Source of the DNA: Apostichopus parvimensis
Taxonomy: Eukaryota > Echinodermata > Holothuroidea > Aspidochirotida > Stichopodidae
Assembly (NCBI GenBank): GCA_000934455.1
Contig: KN885227.1
Location: 48,161-84,350 of the forward strand
Reading direction: 5' to 3'
DNA length: 36,190 nucleotides
Shown: piece by piece, positions 20,432-31,900 of the stretch
Position numbering within the stretch: position 1 is the stretch's first letter
Layout: every line of letters starts with the position of its first letter
Made by a program: the position numbers and the translations under genes
The notes under the pieces: model-generated
Told to the model about the DNA's origin: nothing
The model's input: only the letters and a program-made list of their open reading frames with translations
The model's database searches: none

Positions 20432-20872
20432 CTATAGGACTGGATAATCCTTTTTCCTACCAGATGCCGGAGACCAACTATCTACAACCAAAAATTTGGT
20501 CCAAGCTTCCCTTCCATTGATTATAATTGAGGTCTCAATGTACCCTAAAGCTGGCATTCCAGTCTCCTCGAGTCCAACCACCAGTACCGGCTTTGGTAAA
20601 TCTCTCAATAGGCCAACTTTCTGCTCCAGCTGTCGATGAAATAAGTCAGATGGGATCAAGGATGTCTTCGCTCCTGTGTCCAGTACACAACCAAGATTCA
20701 CTCCTCCAATCGTCGCCATCATGGTAGGACTAGGCGAAATAAGCGATTCCATAATCTCATCATTCTGGACATCCTTGATCCCACTGACTGCTCCGTTTTT
20801 AACTTCTGTAGGCAATTCCTCAATCTCTACCACCTCGCCTCTAACAGTAGAGCCTAGCAGTTTCCCGGCCAA
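20432..20872 (-). pseudogene. Retrotransposon protease frame
   Basis: The frame begins in overlap with gag (AGKLLGSTV), runs through an acidic linker and reaches GCVLDTGAKTSLIPSDLF (retropepsin D-T-G-A), then VLVVGLEETGMPALGYIE and KFLVVD. The reading frame ends just after the protease domain, at the junction with LINE sequence near 20431, so RT and later domains are lost. Confidence 0.8.
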
Positions 20873-21890
20873 TAAGCTGAAGGTGCACCTGCTGGTGCCT
20901 GCGACTGCTGCTGAGAATGCCAGGCCCTAGGTTGAGGAGCCCACCGGTTGGATCCCGGTCTGGTGTCACCCTGCCGGCTGCCACAGTTTGCTGCTATATG
21001 TCCCCTACTATTACACTTAAAGCAGACAATCTCTGATAGTGGGGTTCTGCTAGGGCCAGGTAACTTGGACTTTATCGTTGCAAGTTCCCCGCTTAAACGT
21101 TCCACAGCATCAACCAGACTCTTCTGCCCAGCAAGGAGGTCAGCAATCAGGGACATCTAGTCAGGCTTCGCGTCTTTCGGTAATTCCACCTGAGCCTCCC
21201 TCGCCCTGGTCGTTCAAACAGGTGACTGCGACTGCTCAGACTCCTGGAAAAGGGTAAGGACTTCCTGTCGCATCACGTCAAAACTCTTGTCATTTGTCGC
21301 CATATCGATTCTCCGGAGTTCTCGTCTCACCCACGTATCCCTGGCTCCCTGTACAAACTGTGAGCGCAGTGCTCCATCTCTCAAGTGGCGGAGAGCGCTG
21401 TTTTCCTTATCTGTTGGAGCAGCCATCTCCATCTTAGAGTACAGCCGCTTCAGTGCTCTACTAAAATCTGACAGGGACTCTTGTTCCTGTTGGACCCGTT
21501 TGTGGAAATTGCCGCGGAGATTCTGCACACTCTCGTGTGCACCAAAACACATCTTTAAAGCAGCAACAATCTCGCATAATCTTTCCTTTCCATCTCTCCC
21601 ATGCACTTCACTTCCTCTTTGGCCGCGCCATCAAGGTGCTCGATCAGCTGTCTAGCCTTCTCTTCACCCGTAGGATTAAAAGGAGACACAATGGTTTCGA
21701 ACTCCTCCAACCACTCCAATAGGGACAGCTCACCCGCTCTGTAAGGAGGCCCAGTAAATTTCTGTAACCGGCCTTTTGGAATGCCCTGGAAACTCAATGC
21801 TCTCTTAAAAAATTGTGCCATCATCGCTAAATCAGCTTGTGAAGGCTGTGCACCAAAGGCAGCTGGTTCACTCGTACCAGGGAGAGACAT
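20854..21890 (-). pseudogene. Retrotransposon gag, frameshifted
   Basis: The N-terminal part (21890 to about 21590) has MMAQFFKRALSFQGIPKGRL and LLEWLEEFETIVSP. The frame shifts near 21590. The rest (from 21606) has GNFHKRVQQEQESLSDFSRA, RRELRRIDMA, stops near 21214 and 21160, then a CCHC knuckle CFKCNSRGHIAANCG. The last codons overlap the protease frame at the GGGAAAC heptamer. It is 5' flanked by a leader, primer site and LTR. Confidence 0.85.
20860..20866 (-). promoter_or_regulatory. Putative -1 frameshift slippery site (GGGAAAC)
   Basis: Gag phase G_GGA_AAC is followed by TGC and TAG. The -1 frame (GGG AAA CTG CTA) continues into the protease frame. This is the X XXY YYZ form of known -1 sites. 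Confidence 0.7.
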
Positions 21891-22047
21891 GGTTATAACA
21901 ACAATACTTGGTTAAATGTATGAAAATAATACCGTTAGTACTTTTAAACTTATTCTTACTAGGTCTGAGGCTGTTCTTTGTTACTGTTCTCGTCTTGCTG
22001 TCAGTGTTGCACCACGGTAGCAAGTCTTCATCCTGGATGTAGTACTG

Positions 22048-22067
22048 GAATCCCACTTCTGACACCA
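22048..22067 (-). other. Primer-binding site complementary to tRNA-Leu
   Basis: The plus strand GAATCCCACTTCTGACACCA is what I know as the 3' end of animal tRNA-Leu(CAG) including CCA, so the minus strand is a 20-base primer site. It starts one base after the LTR end at 22069. Confidence 0.88.
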
Positions 22068-22068
22068 G

Positions 22069-22613
22069 TGAAAGGGAACCAGCCCAGGGAGGAAGGGGAG
22101 CGTTGCGCGGGCCACACCAAACAAATGATGACAGTACAACTGTAGATATCTCGGTTTAATTTGTCTTCCTTAATTCCTTGACCTTTTAACACGCCAAGGT
22201 CAAAAGCAATGACAATATAAGAAAGAACAGCCTCAGACCCAAATGAATAAGTTTACAGCAACTCCGTTAACCCAAGGACATCCTCAGTGTGTCACGTCGC
22301 ACAATCTACTACACGACCCGGAGTCAGGTAGCATCAGCTTTACAACCATCGAATCTTCATGAAAGGATCAATTAAAATAACTTCTGCACAGCAGAAACTG
22401 GCATGTTGCTAAGACGACAACAGAGAGTGAAGTGCCCACATGGGTGCATGGCAGTGAGATACTGTACACTCACTTGAACATCATGAATATTCAATGGGTA
22501 AATACTAATTAGGCAGTATGTCCTGGGCATGTGAGAGTCACATGTAAGGCCAATTAGTGTACCCACACTTAAAAACATTAAAGTAGCAGGATGAATTTCT
22601 ACTTTATTACACA
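22069..22613 (-). mobile_element. LTR (about 545 bp) interrupting a LINE
   Basis: Minus strand from TGTGTAATAAAG (22613; or TGTAAT at 22611) to TTCCCTTTCA (22069), TG...CA, followed by the tRNA-Leu primer site. Its 5' edge falls in the middle of a LINE RT frame, at the ILF that precedes the catalytic motif. Confidence 0.7.
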
Positions 22614-23095
22614 AATAAAATAGTTTTTGCAATATTAGAGATATATGACAGATGTCATTGATATATAAAATGAATAGAAGTGGCCCTAATTTTGAACCTT
22701 GAGGAACACCACAGCGGACTCTCAGCATAGTCAGACATGGTGTTCTTATACGAAGTATACTGTAAACGTTTCAATAAGTAGCTGTCCATCCAGTTAAGGG
22801 TTGGTCCTCTAATGCCTTAGAATGATAACTTGTTTAGGAGGATACGATGGTCAATGGTATCAAAAGCTTTTGATAGGTCTAAGAATATACCAATACATGT
22901 TTTCTTCTTATCAAGGCTATCGTATGATTTATTAATGGCATCTGCCAGGGCAAGCTCAGTTGAGTGACCAGGGCGGAATCCATATTGTTCCTTGCATAGT
23001 ATGTTATGAGTACCGTGGAAATTTATTATTCTGTTGGACATGAGAGACATGATTTTGTTGAGGCTACGACTGTTGAGGTGGAATGTATCAATATC
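22614..23095 (-). pseudogene. LINE reverse transcriptase N-terminal half
   Basis: Leftward frames: EQYGFRPGHSTELALADAI, GIFLDLSKAFDTIDHRILL (RT motif A with its Asp), a frame change, LNWMDSYLLKRLQYT, another frame change, then GVPQGSKLGPLLFILYINDI (motif B). The next motif (F-A-D-D) is cut off by the LTR at 22613. The motifs fit CR1/Jockey-like non-LTR retrotransposons. Confidence 0.85.
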
Positions 23096-23099
23096 ATAT

Positions 23100-24635
23100 T
23101 ACTTACATGATATGTTGGTTTGACATGTAATAGTGTCATGACTATAGTTCACATTTGGATTCAGAGGAGAAGCCGTGCTGAGAGGTTGAAGGCAATTGAA
23201 TGATGCATTATCCACTCTTTTATATGATATTTATATGATATATATATGATATAAGTAATATTAAATAAATAGCAATACTGATCAATTTGGCATTATTTCT
23301 TTAGGGTTCTTCAGTTTATTAACGTTCCTTGTAATTAAGTTTACTTTGATTCGATAAGTTCGTCCTTTTCTTGTATCGTACGGTTTGAAACTCTTCACCA
23401 CTTGACACTTGTCTCTTTGGAGGCTTGGGATTAGGAGTTATACTACTTCTCGTAGCCATGGATACCGTTGGTGCCTTTTGTCCTAGTTCAGTCGCTTTAG
23501 ATAGTGCAGTCCCTGTATGCTCCTTTTCTGGTGCTGGTTCTTTTACGGAGTCCATTGGCTCCTCTATTGTATCTGGTGATCATGAGGATGATTCGCTTTA
23601 GCTAATTTCCTCTTCGTCCTGATTAATAGTGATCTTGACTCTCCTGATACATTACACTGGTCTCCTTTAATAATCAAACCCGTAGTTTGTAGCAAATCAG
23701 AGTCATTTCAATTCTTCAATGTGAGATGTCTTCAAAGAGTAGACTTCCTGATTGTGTGTGCATTAATTTGTTAAAGCAAATGATTACAAATACGATGAAT
23801 ATATACTTCAGGATATTTTTGGTAAACCAGACTTCCACTGTAAAGTTGGAAAACTATTACTATAAACAGTTTTTGCAAAGGACTGTAGGTGTAGCACAGA
23901 AGTTGCTGACACTGTAAACTGGGAGTCATGAGAAGATGTTGACCTAATCGGCAACTGTTGAAGTGAGAGAGTGTAGAGTATGGGCTGCGTGGTCACTCTT
24001 ATACTTGAAACAATACCTGCAACACATCCTACTGTCATACACTTTTCTCATTGTTCTAAGTAAACATAATTATTCATGAACTCTCTAGATTGGTCAATCC
24101 TAAAAGTGGAATTATTATTAGACAGGACCTATAGTCACATGGTGATTCTGTTGGCTGGGAAGGAAGCCAAAAGAGCTATATTAACTAGCTTCCCAAGCCA
24201 GATAACCTGTCTCCATTAAGAGTAAAGGGGTAACATAATATACAATTCTAGTTTGATCAAGCTGTTGCCTTCAAGAACAGTAACTGTGGTTTGAAATTAT
24301 ACACAAGAGATGGCCAACATCCTGCCCATCCATCTCTCATCAGTTTCAAGGCTATATTTCATCCATGAGCTGTGGGCTTGCTACAAGCATCGTACATCAT
24401 GGCACAATGAAGGGAACATTGCTATATTTAGAGAGGAGCCCTTTTGTAGCCATGGGGATAAGGATATTAAATGGTGATACAATAATTGTATAGCTATAGT
24501 ATTTGAATGTTACTGACCATATTAAAGGACCTAAAGACGTTTTTAAGGGGACTGAGCTGTTTGACCTAGGCTCTGTATTGAGAGAAATTCACCACTGAAT
24601 ACTTTAGAAGTCCTAGCTTCTGAGCATATCCATCG
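23100..24635. other. Mostly unassigned, AT-rich
   Basis: Holds an AT-rich ATATGATAT microsatellite-like patch (about 23220-23255) and an unassigned minus-strand frame (23319-23555). No other gene or repeat is recognised. Confidence 0.35.
23319..23555 (-). CDS. Unassigned polar 78-codon frame, possible LINE ORF1 scrap
   Basis: A lysine-, proline- and serine-rich frame ending in SGEEFQTVRYKKR. The same frame continues upstream through two stops as an acidic stretch. It lies just 5' of the LINE RT on the same strand, so an ORF1 remnant is conceivable; I cannot show it. Confidence 0.18.
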   Translation of the reverse strand: MDSVKEPAPEKEHTGTALSKATELGQKAPTVSMATRSSITPNPKPPKRQVSSGEEFQTVRYKKRTNLSNQSKLNYKER

Positions 24636-24639
24636 TTTA

Positions 24640-24935
24640 TATTTATGCTATGTAGAGCGTGGTGATCTAAGGATTGCTGGTTCGATTCCTGCCTAGTTCA
24701 ATACGTTGTGTCCTTGGGCAAGATGCTTTAGCTCAATTGCCTCTCTCCACCCAGGGGTTAAATGGGTACCTGTGAGGTAACTTGTCATTGGGCGCAGTAT
24801 GTAACTGCAGCCGACTGGAGGGATTGTCTCTGGGACAGGTTATCATTGACCAGGGGTAACATATCGTCTGTAAGGCGCTTTGAGACCTATTGCTGGTATA
24901 AAGCGCTATATTAAAGTGGAATATTATCATTAAGT
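24640..24935 (+). mobile_element. tRNA-derived SINE
   Basis: The head has a good RNA polymerase III B box (GGTTCGATTCC, about 24680-24690) and a worn A-box-like GTAGAGCGTGGTGATCTAAG upstream. The body has CCTTGGGCAAGATGCTTTA and CTCTCCACCCAGGGG, a block widespread in marine-invertebrate SINEs as I recall. The tail has GGCGCTTTGAGA and AAAGCGCTATATTAAA, resembling CR1/L2-type LINE 3' ends. It is the only element I can orient on the plus strand. Confidence 0.7.
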
Positions 24936-25436
24936 TTTGTGTTACTGTTAAGAAGGTATTTGTCAAAAGAGTTCCCATGAACTAGGATATGTTGTTGTTG
25001 CTGGATGTCATATTAACGCATGTATTGACTTTTGTTGTTAAAGTGTTGTTGCGTCTATATACTATGCCTACGTCTTCATAAACACTATATTTGCACACTA
25101 CTCTATAATATAATCAATGTACAAGAACTGAATAAAGAATGGACAAGTTATTTGCAATCTCCTGTTTATTGTATACCAAAAGCGTCTGAAATTAATATAC
25201 AAAAAAAAATAAGTAGTATCATTGAGTTTGCATGTTTAACCTATCCTGATGAATCATTCACATATAGTTCAGAACCCTTGCTGTAACAAGCCATGTTCCT
25301 ATCCCCTATGATTCCCAATTTCTCATATTCCAATCCCCTAAGTACTGCATAACTGTTCCTATGGTATCGCACTCTCTCAATAAATTCCTTTGTTCCAACT
25401 CTGGCCTGATTCAACAAAATTATCACTAGACAAAAA
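24936..25436. other. Intergenic, nothing recognised
   Basis: Short chance frames only. TTTATT at 25165-25170 would be AATAAA on the minus strand, but it is about 820 bases beyond the NASP stop. Confidence 0.35.
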
Positions 25437-25443
25437 TACATTC

Positions 25444-25726
25444 CAGGGCAAATTTTTAAGGATTTTTTTTCTGGTTGTACCCTCGGACAACCAGGCCTGG
25501 CATTTTGGTTGTCCAAGCAGCAAATTTGGTGGACTGTAAACTAGGAAACCAACAACGACCAACACGTACACTTTAGGTTGGCGAGTAGAAAACCCAGCTT
25601 TGGGGGCCATATCATTTTACCTTTTTGGGGGGTAGTTTAGTTACAATGTAACCTCTGCAGCTGATCTTGGTTGTCTATAGAGAAACTTGGTCTCAAACAA
25701 CCAGCCCTACCCTTAAAAATTTGCCC
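25444..25726. mobile_element. Small inverted-repeat element (MITE-like)
   Basis: AGGGCAAATTTTTAAGG (25445-25461) is repeated in reverse complement at 25711-25727. Inward similarity continues to a shared CTGGTTGT. TACATTC lies directly on both sides (25437-25443 and 25727-25733). There is no coding content. Exact ends are ambiguous by one or two bases because arms and flanking repeats overlap. Confidence 0.5.
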
Positions 25727-25986
25727 TACATTCAACAACCAAACAGACTTATGTGCTCATACAATATGTGCTAGAAATTATGACGTTTAATAGGTTAAGG
25801 TAGAAAAACTTGCTGCTACGAAGACAGCGTTAATAAAGTTATTTACAGAAGTAACATCGTGTTCTATATCATATATCCTTTTCATTCTCGAACCAAAAGT
25901 TCTAGAATCATCTCGTCTTGCTATTTATATAGAAAGTGCTTCTCATTTGATGAAAACAACACACTCTCCAAAACTGGTCTTCACCT

Positions 25987-28900
25987 TCAGGAAGTTTCCA
26001 TGGTCGAGTCCTTTTTTGCATCCTAACAAAGTAGAAAAAAGAACAAAATGACATTAGACGTCGCCAGACAAATGATCGCAGCAGTTTCATAAGCTATTAT
26101 TTGATCGAGAATATTACAAAGTGGTTTGCTGAATAGATCTTGTCATGGGCGAGGGTATGGCAAATGTCAATGCCTAGTTGCAATTTCACTACTAAACTTG
26201 CAACCTTTGCGAAACTACCGCCAGTTCTCTGTATTAAACATGCTATAGGAAGAATTTCCTGCCTGTTAGGATGCAGCCATTTGATAATGGGCCTAACCAG
26301 TAACCACCCAAGGATAATGTCAGTAGGTCGATGTTTAAGGTATTAATGTTCCCATGGAGAGATTGTATGACAACACATTTTTCTTAGTGTTTAATGCAAC
26401 ATCTTTACAATACATTTTAATTTAGAATTTAATTTCGAATATTTACAAGAGAGCCTCGAGCACAAGTAGGGAGTGTTTCATTGTTGAAAAGGAAATTAAG
26501 GTAACATCTCTGTGTAAACGATTCTCAACCAGAGTACCACATTCTTAGCATTAATGTAACATAGTAACAATACATGTATGCAGTAGAAGACCTTCCATTG
26601 CATACAACAAAAAGATGGCCAATTTTAGAATTATTTACAAATGAGCCTCGAATCTACATCTGAAGTAGGGAGTGTATCAATGTTGAAAAGCAACACCACC
26701 GTATGACCCCCATCATCTGTTTAGTTTCATTTATTTTGTAAAGAGCACCCAATCGAAATGCTGTGGACCCCTCAACCAATTGCGTGAAAGTAGTCGTATA
26801 TAGCCCAAGCAAGCAAAGCAATTAATATGTAGAAAGAATGCTGCCACCACTAGCATCAAGCATGATTTAAAAGCATGCAAGAAAAGAGTAAGCAATCTTC
26901 CAGCTCGGCTGAGGTATGGAAGAATCTTGTTTGTAGTTGTGTATTTCTTGGCATTTTTCAGATATTATGCAGATATTATGCAAATTTGCACCCAAATATT
27001 ATTGGCAGAAAGCCCTCCAGTTTTCACCATCAAGAATGTCAAATAAAATCAGAGGTACCTTTCCTGCCTCTGAGCTGCCATTGACTGGTTTTGCATCCCC
27101 ATCTCCCTCCTCCTGTTTTGTTCGCTTTTTCTCCGCAGCGTCATCGCTCGTGCTATTGCTGCCCCCATTCTCTGTCCTCTGTCAAAGAGCAAAACATCAA
27201 CCATAGGTCATGCAGCACAGTAGTGATTACAGCCTTGTGCATGAACTTGTGCATGACCTCGTGCACGACCTCGTGCACGACCTCGTGCACGACTAGTACT
27301 ATTGCCAAGTTGGAACAGCTGGATGCCGAATGAATATTGTAAACATTTATCAATCATGCCATGAGACACTAAATATTTCCCGATGTGGTCAATCCTTTCT
27401 GGATGCCACATCGTGTATCACCTAGCTAATTAGTCAACAATATGAACAACCACAAAACTTACGTAAGAATTCTCTTCAGTGGTAATTTTTCTGATCAACT
27501 TACACTACTGTATACATAATACATGAGGTAAAGGTAAGCAATATGCAAGGAGGAGGGTTGTTCATGCAACATTGGAGTGTGTGAGAGGTCAGCGTATGAT
27601 ATAAAGTGCATGGCATTGAGGTATACAGCCTATGAATGTTTGAAAATACTGCCATCAAATAGACAACTTTATGACTTGGCATACACTAAGCCATCAAATT
27701 AAGAGTCTAGACCTTGTTGAATATTACAAAATGCCAGTATGAAAACTAAACTTGCTTCTCGAAAGTGAACTGGTGATCTTTGTGGAGCAGAATGCAATCA
27801 GCAGAGAGAGAAGTGATGAGTCATTTTACTTTAAAAGCAACAGCAAATTAGCAAGTAATTTAGTAAAAAACAATATATGACTGAAAATCTTTTACCCAGA
27901 CATTTTGCTCATATCATAATCATCAAGTGGGAAAAGCTAAATGAAGGAAATTAGATAATTGCTCATTATTCATGATCACAGAATGACATCTAATTGTGCA
28001 GTTTTCTTTTTTGGGTTTATTTTTTGAACAAATTAAGAATTCAAAATTTTATTGTTGACAATGAACAGCTGTTACAAATGATAGCAAGAGGCAGTACAGC
28101 ATGTTAAAACATGCAGTAAGAAAGAAGATATCTTTAGAAAAGTTGGTTTTACCTCAAAAATATGATTTAAATCCTACCTTTCTCTTGACAAGATGAGAGA
28201 TGTCAGAGACTGCAACAGCATCTGGCTTCCTCTTTACTTGAAGCTGGAAGAGAAACCAATTAAGGTCAGAATTGCCTGAGCAATCTAATAATTACCTAAA
28301 CCTTTCACAACAAACATGTACTACATTGCTGAACCTGAAAGTTATTACTGGAATCTGGGAGAGAAATCAGAAAGGTTGATATTGCCTAAACTTTACGGAA
28401 CTAAATAGTTACATAAATTTATCAAAAGTACTACCTTTCGTTCTTCTGGACCTGCAAATTATTAACAGATTATCCGAAGACTTTTTTAAGAATTTGAACT
28501 TTTAGTGTGGGTGCATGCTTTGACAGTGGCAGTAAAACGCCAACTAAGCTTGAGTATTTGTGACCATTATTTTACATTTCTAGCATATTTGAGTAAGGGT
28601 GGGAGAGAGGAGGGTTGGGGAGAGGAAGCATTGTGATGATCTTAGAAGTTAATAAAAAACATGTTCAAAAATTTGTTTTTTGAGCTTTTGCTCTGAGGGG
28701 GATTGTAATATCCATTACCAACCATGACAACAAACGCACATTCAAATATGAGCATATTAATGCATTACCCATAGTACATAGCCATAACAGCAGAACAAAA
28801 GCATTACAAATGACAACTTTCATTTGGTTTTAACTTCTTGGGAGGACTTACTGCTTGGACTGGAGCCGAGGAAGAACCTGCTGCAGAGGACGAAGATGGT

Positions 28901-31900
28901 TTATCAAAAGCAGATGATGTCTCGCCCATAGGCTCAGGTCTACTCTCCTTGGCATCTTCAATCTGAAACGAGAATTTTACACATGGTAAATGTACAATTG
29001 GCGCTCCAGTCAAAAACAACAGGTGTTTGAAACTAAGATTTAGTAAATATAATTTATAGCATGTCCAAACATTTATTAGGGGATTTAGGTTTGCAAAATA
29101 GACAAGGTATGCGAAGGACCAAATACATTATTGCCAAAAACCATTTTGGTTGTCCCAACCTTGAACTAACTTACCTTGGCTAAGATATCTGGAATGAGTT
29201 CTTGTAATTCGGTTATTTCTTTCTTCATTTTGTTGACAGCTTCTTCGTAATTCTCTTCTGAAATGAAAAGGAGCAAACAAGGAAGTGTGATCATGGGGAC
29301 GAATTGAAAGTACTAACCCAAGTGTAGCCTACACTCTTTAACTACTGTGTGTGTAGGCTACAATTATAAGGTATAAGCATACCAAAGATTTACTGGATGC
29401 TGGGGTTACCATGCCTCCCAATTTATACGGAAATATTTTGTCTGCAAACTTCCGATTCTATAATATAACTGCTTTACAATACACAAACTATGAAAGACAT
29501 GTTGTTCGCATCATTATATGCAACTGTTTTTGAAGCATGATATAATCCAATATCAACACAAAGATGATCGGTGGCTGCATATTAGCCTTAAAAGGTGCCA
29601 GGAATAGCTATGTAGCCCGCTATTAATAGGGAGGGATGCAGTGTCCCACTTTTCATCATGGTTACCGTACTCAGTGCTAAATTAATATAAATGATTGAGC
29701 CTTGTACAATCCATGCGTTCTGACTAATCGACTGTGTAATACGACTGATCATAGATTCATGTTGTATTCACATCCTGGCATCTAATTGGCCAAAGTGAAT
29801 GAGCGAGGGGTCAAGGTTATTTTCAAATATTTAAGTAACAAATGTTAAGTCATCTTTCTAGTCAAAAGGTTACCAATTACCTTTCTTTTCTTCTGCTTCT
29901 GCTTCTTTGACATCTTTCTCTAATTTGGTTACTCTAACTTCGATGGTCTTCTTTGCTGCACTGAAATGCTGATTGAGAAAAGGAATTGGGCCAATTAAAA
30001 TTTGGTTGTGTGCAGCATTACACATACGGCCATGCACACATTCGAGCACAACATGTAGTTACTTATCGTTCCATTTATGATAAAAAACAAAACAAAAACA
30101 GAATAAAACAAACAAGGAATTGTGCTAAATAAAATCTGGTTGGGTTTGCAGCATTACATATATGACCAAGTCCACATTTAATCACAGCATTTCCGGTTAA
30201 TTTTTGTTGCATTTAATTAAAGAGAACTGCAGAGGCAAAACCCATGTAGTCATCTTCCCTTACCACCCCCCTCCCGCCCCCAACATGTGAACAGTTTATC
30301 CTTGGTTGTGCCTTTGTTCAATGTTCCAAGTACCTGATCTGAAGAACATTTTAATTTTAAACAGACCATTAACTTTTCTAGATATCACATTGAGAAAGTT
30401 GCTCACAACAACACAGCATACATATCTAAATGTTTCAACTGTTGATTGCCAATTAACAGCTAAATGCACCTTTTCTTGTATACACAATTGTGATGGCTTT
30501 CGGACAGTAACATTGCTCAGCACTGCCGGCAAGTGTAAAATAGTTATGTCAATTCAAAGATAAAACCAAACCAATTGTTATCCACTAAACAAGTGAGTTG
30601 AAATGACAAAACCATTCCAATTCTTGGAATACTCGACATGTATTCTACAGGAAATTTGATAGTTTCCATTGTAGGAATTTGTAGCATTTGCATGCTGCTC
30701 TTTTGGCAAACAAACTTTTAGTGGGCATCTTTTCCTCCCGACCCACGTACATTTTATTTTTTGACAATTTTTCAACTGGGCATATCACTATTTCTGGTTT
30801 GGGTATCAGCAAAACATTTTGGAAGTGAGAACTGTTGAATGAAGGTGGAGAACTCACTTCTACTGCTTTATCCATTTTGGAGTCGAATGTGAAAGCCAGA
30901 CCAAGATTGTAATGGCTAATGGAGAGGAAAAAACAAAATCATGTTCGCATGTTTAAAGCACAAGTTGGTATGAATTGCCTCAATGTCTGAACAAATGGAG
31001 AACAAGCAATAAAGAAAAGTTATTTGCTTTCAAAAGTCATCAATAGACTGCTCTTGGTAGAACTTATGCCATTATGACAACTTTCCAAACAATACTCAAA
31101 CAAGATGGATACATATTGCTCCTGTAGCGGTCTTCCCATTGAAAATCCATTTTACTGCAAAATATAGTCAACATCTTAAAAACAGTACCAACGTATGATT
31201 CCACAAATTTGAAAGCCTAAACCTCACATGTATTTTTGTTAGTGTTTACACGGGTCCAAAAATCGGGAACCGGGTACCCGAGAGCCGTTACCCGTCGGGT
31301 ATCCGGGTACCCGGAAAAAATTATTTACCCTCGTGTATCACGATTTTCAAGAAATTACATATTGGATGCTATAATAAATGAATTATATTCTCTACTGACA
31401 ATATTTTCATGTTCAAATAAGTAGGTGTAAGATAAGGTATAAAACCTTCTTCATTAATTTCTATTTGCTTTTGTTTCTTTCATTAACTTGTTAATAACTT
31501 CATTTAATTAACATTACTACTAATATCCAATTTAGCTCTTAAACAGTTGTTACTACTTCTATCTATTATGCAGGCCCAAAGTTCGCATAGCCGCGAGATT
31601 GCGCGATTCGCGCAATTTGATCGCATTTGGAATAAACGATCAGAAAAAAGCCACTTGCGTTTATTATTTTTTAGTTATCCCGTCTACAATCCATAAACAT
31701 CTCGTAAAATTCCTTGTTAGCTTTTCCTTCTATGAAATAAACGAATGAATAAATAATAATTTCTTCCACAAGGTTGCCTAACACCACACTAAGTCAATGA
31801 GAAATCTAGCCGGCTAAGCCTAACCATCTGTTTATTCGCTGAAATTATGACGCAGTTATAAGATATCCATGGATTACTTTCTTTTTTGCTGTTACGTTCG

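Noticed and set aside
24640..24720. A functional tRNA gene
   Set aside because: Only the B box is good; the A box is worn, no acceptor or anticodon stem pairs, and the body and tail are those of a SINE.
27208..27411. Minus-strand frame with RARGRARGRARG
   Set aside because: Produced by the 12-bp tandem repeat in a NASP intron.
28437..28453. 17-base mini-exon between NASP exons
   Set aside because: It has AG and GT borders but inclusion leads to a stop after splicing to 28243; it lies in a diverged duplication next to the real exon.
31236..31424. Plus-strand frame with a basic, glycine-rich start
   Set aside because: Translation of the GC-rich terminal repeat of the hAT-like element; no transposase motif.
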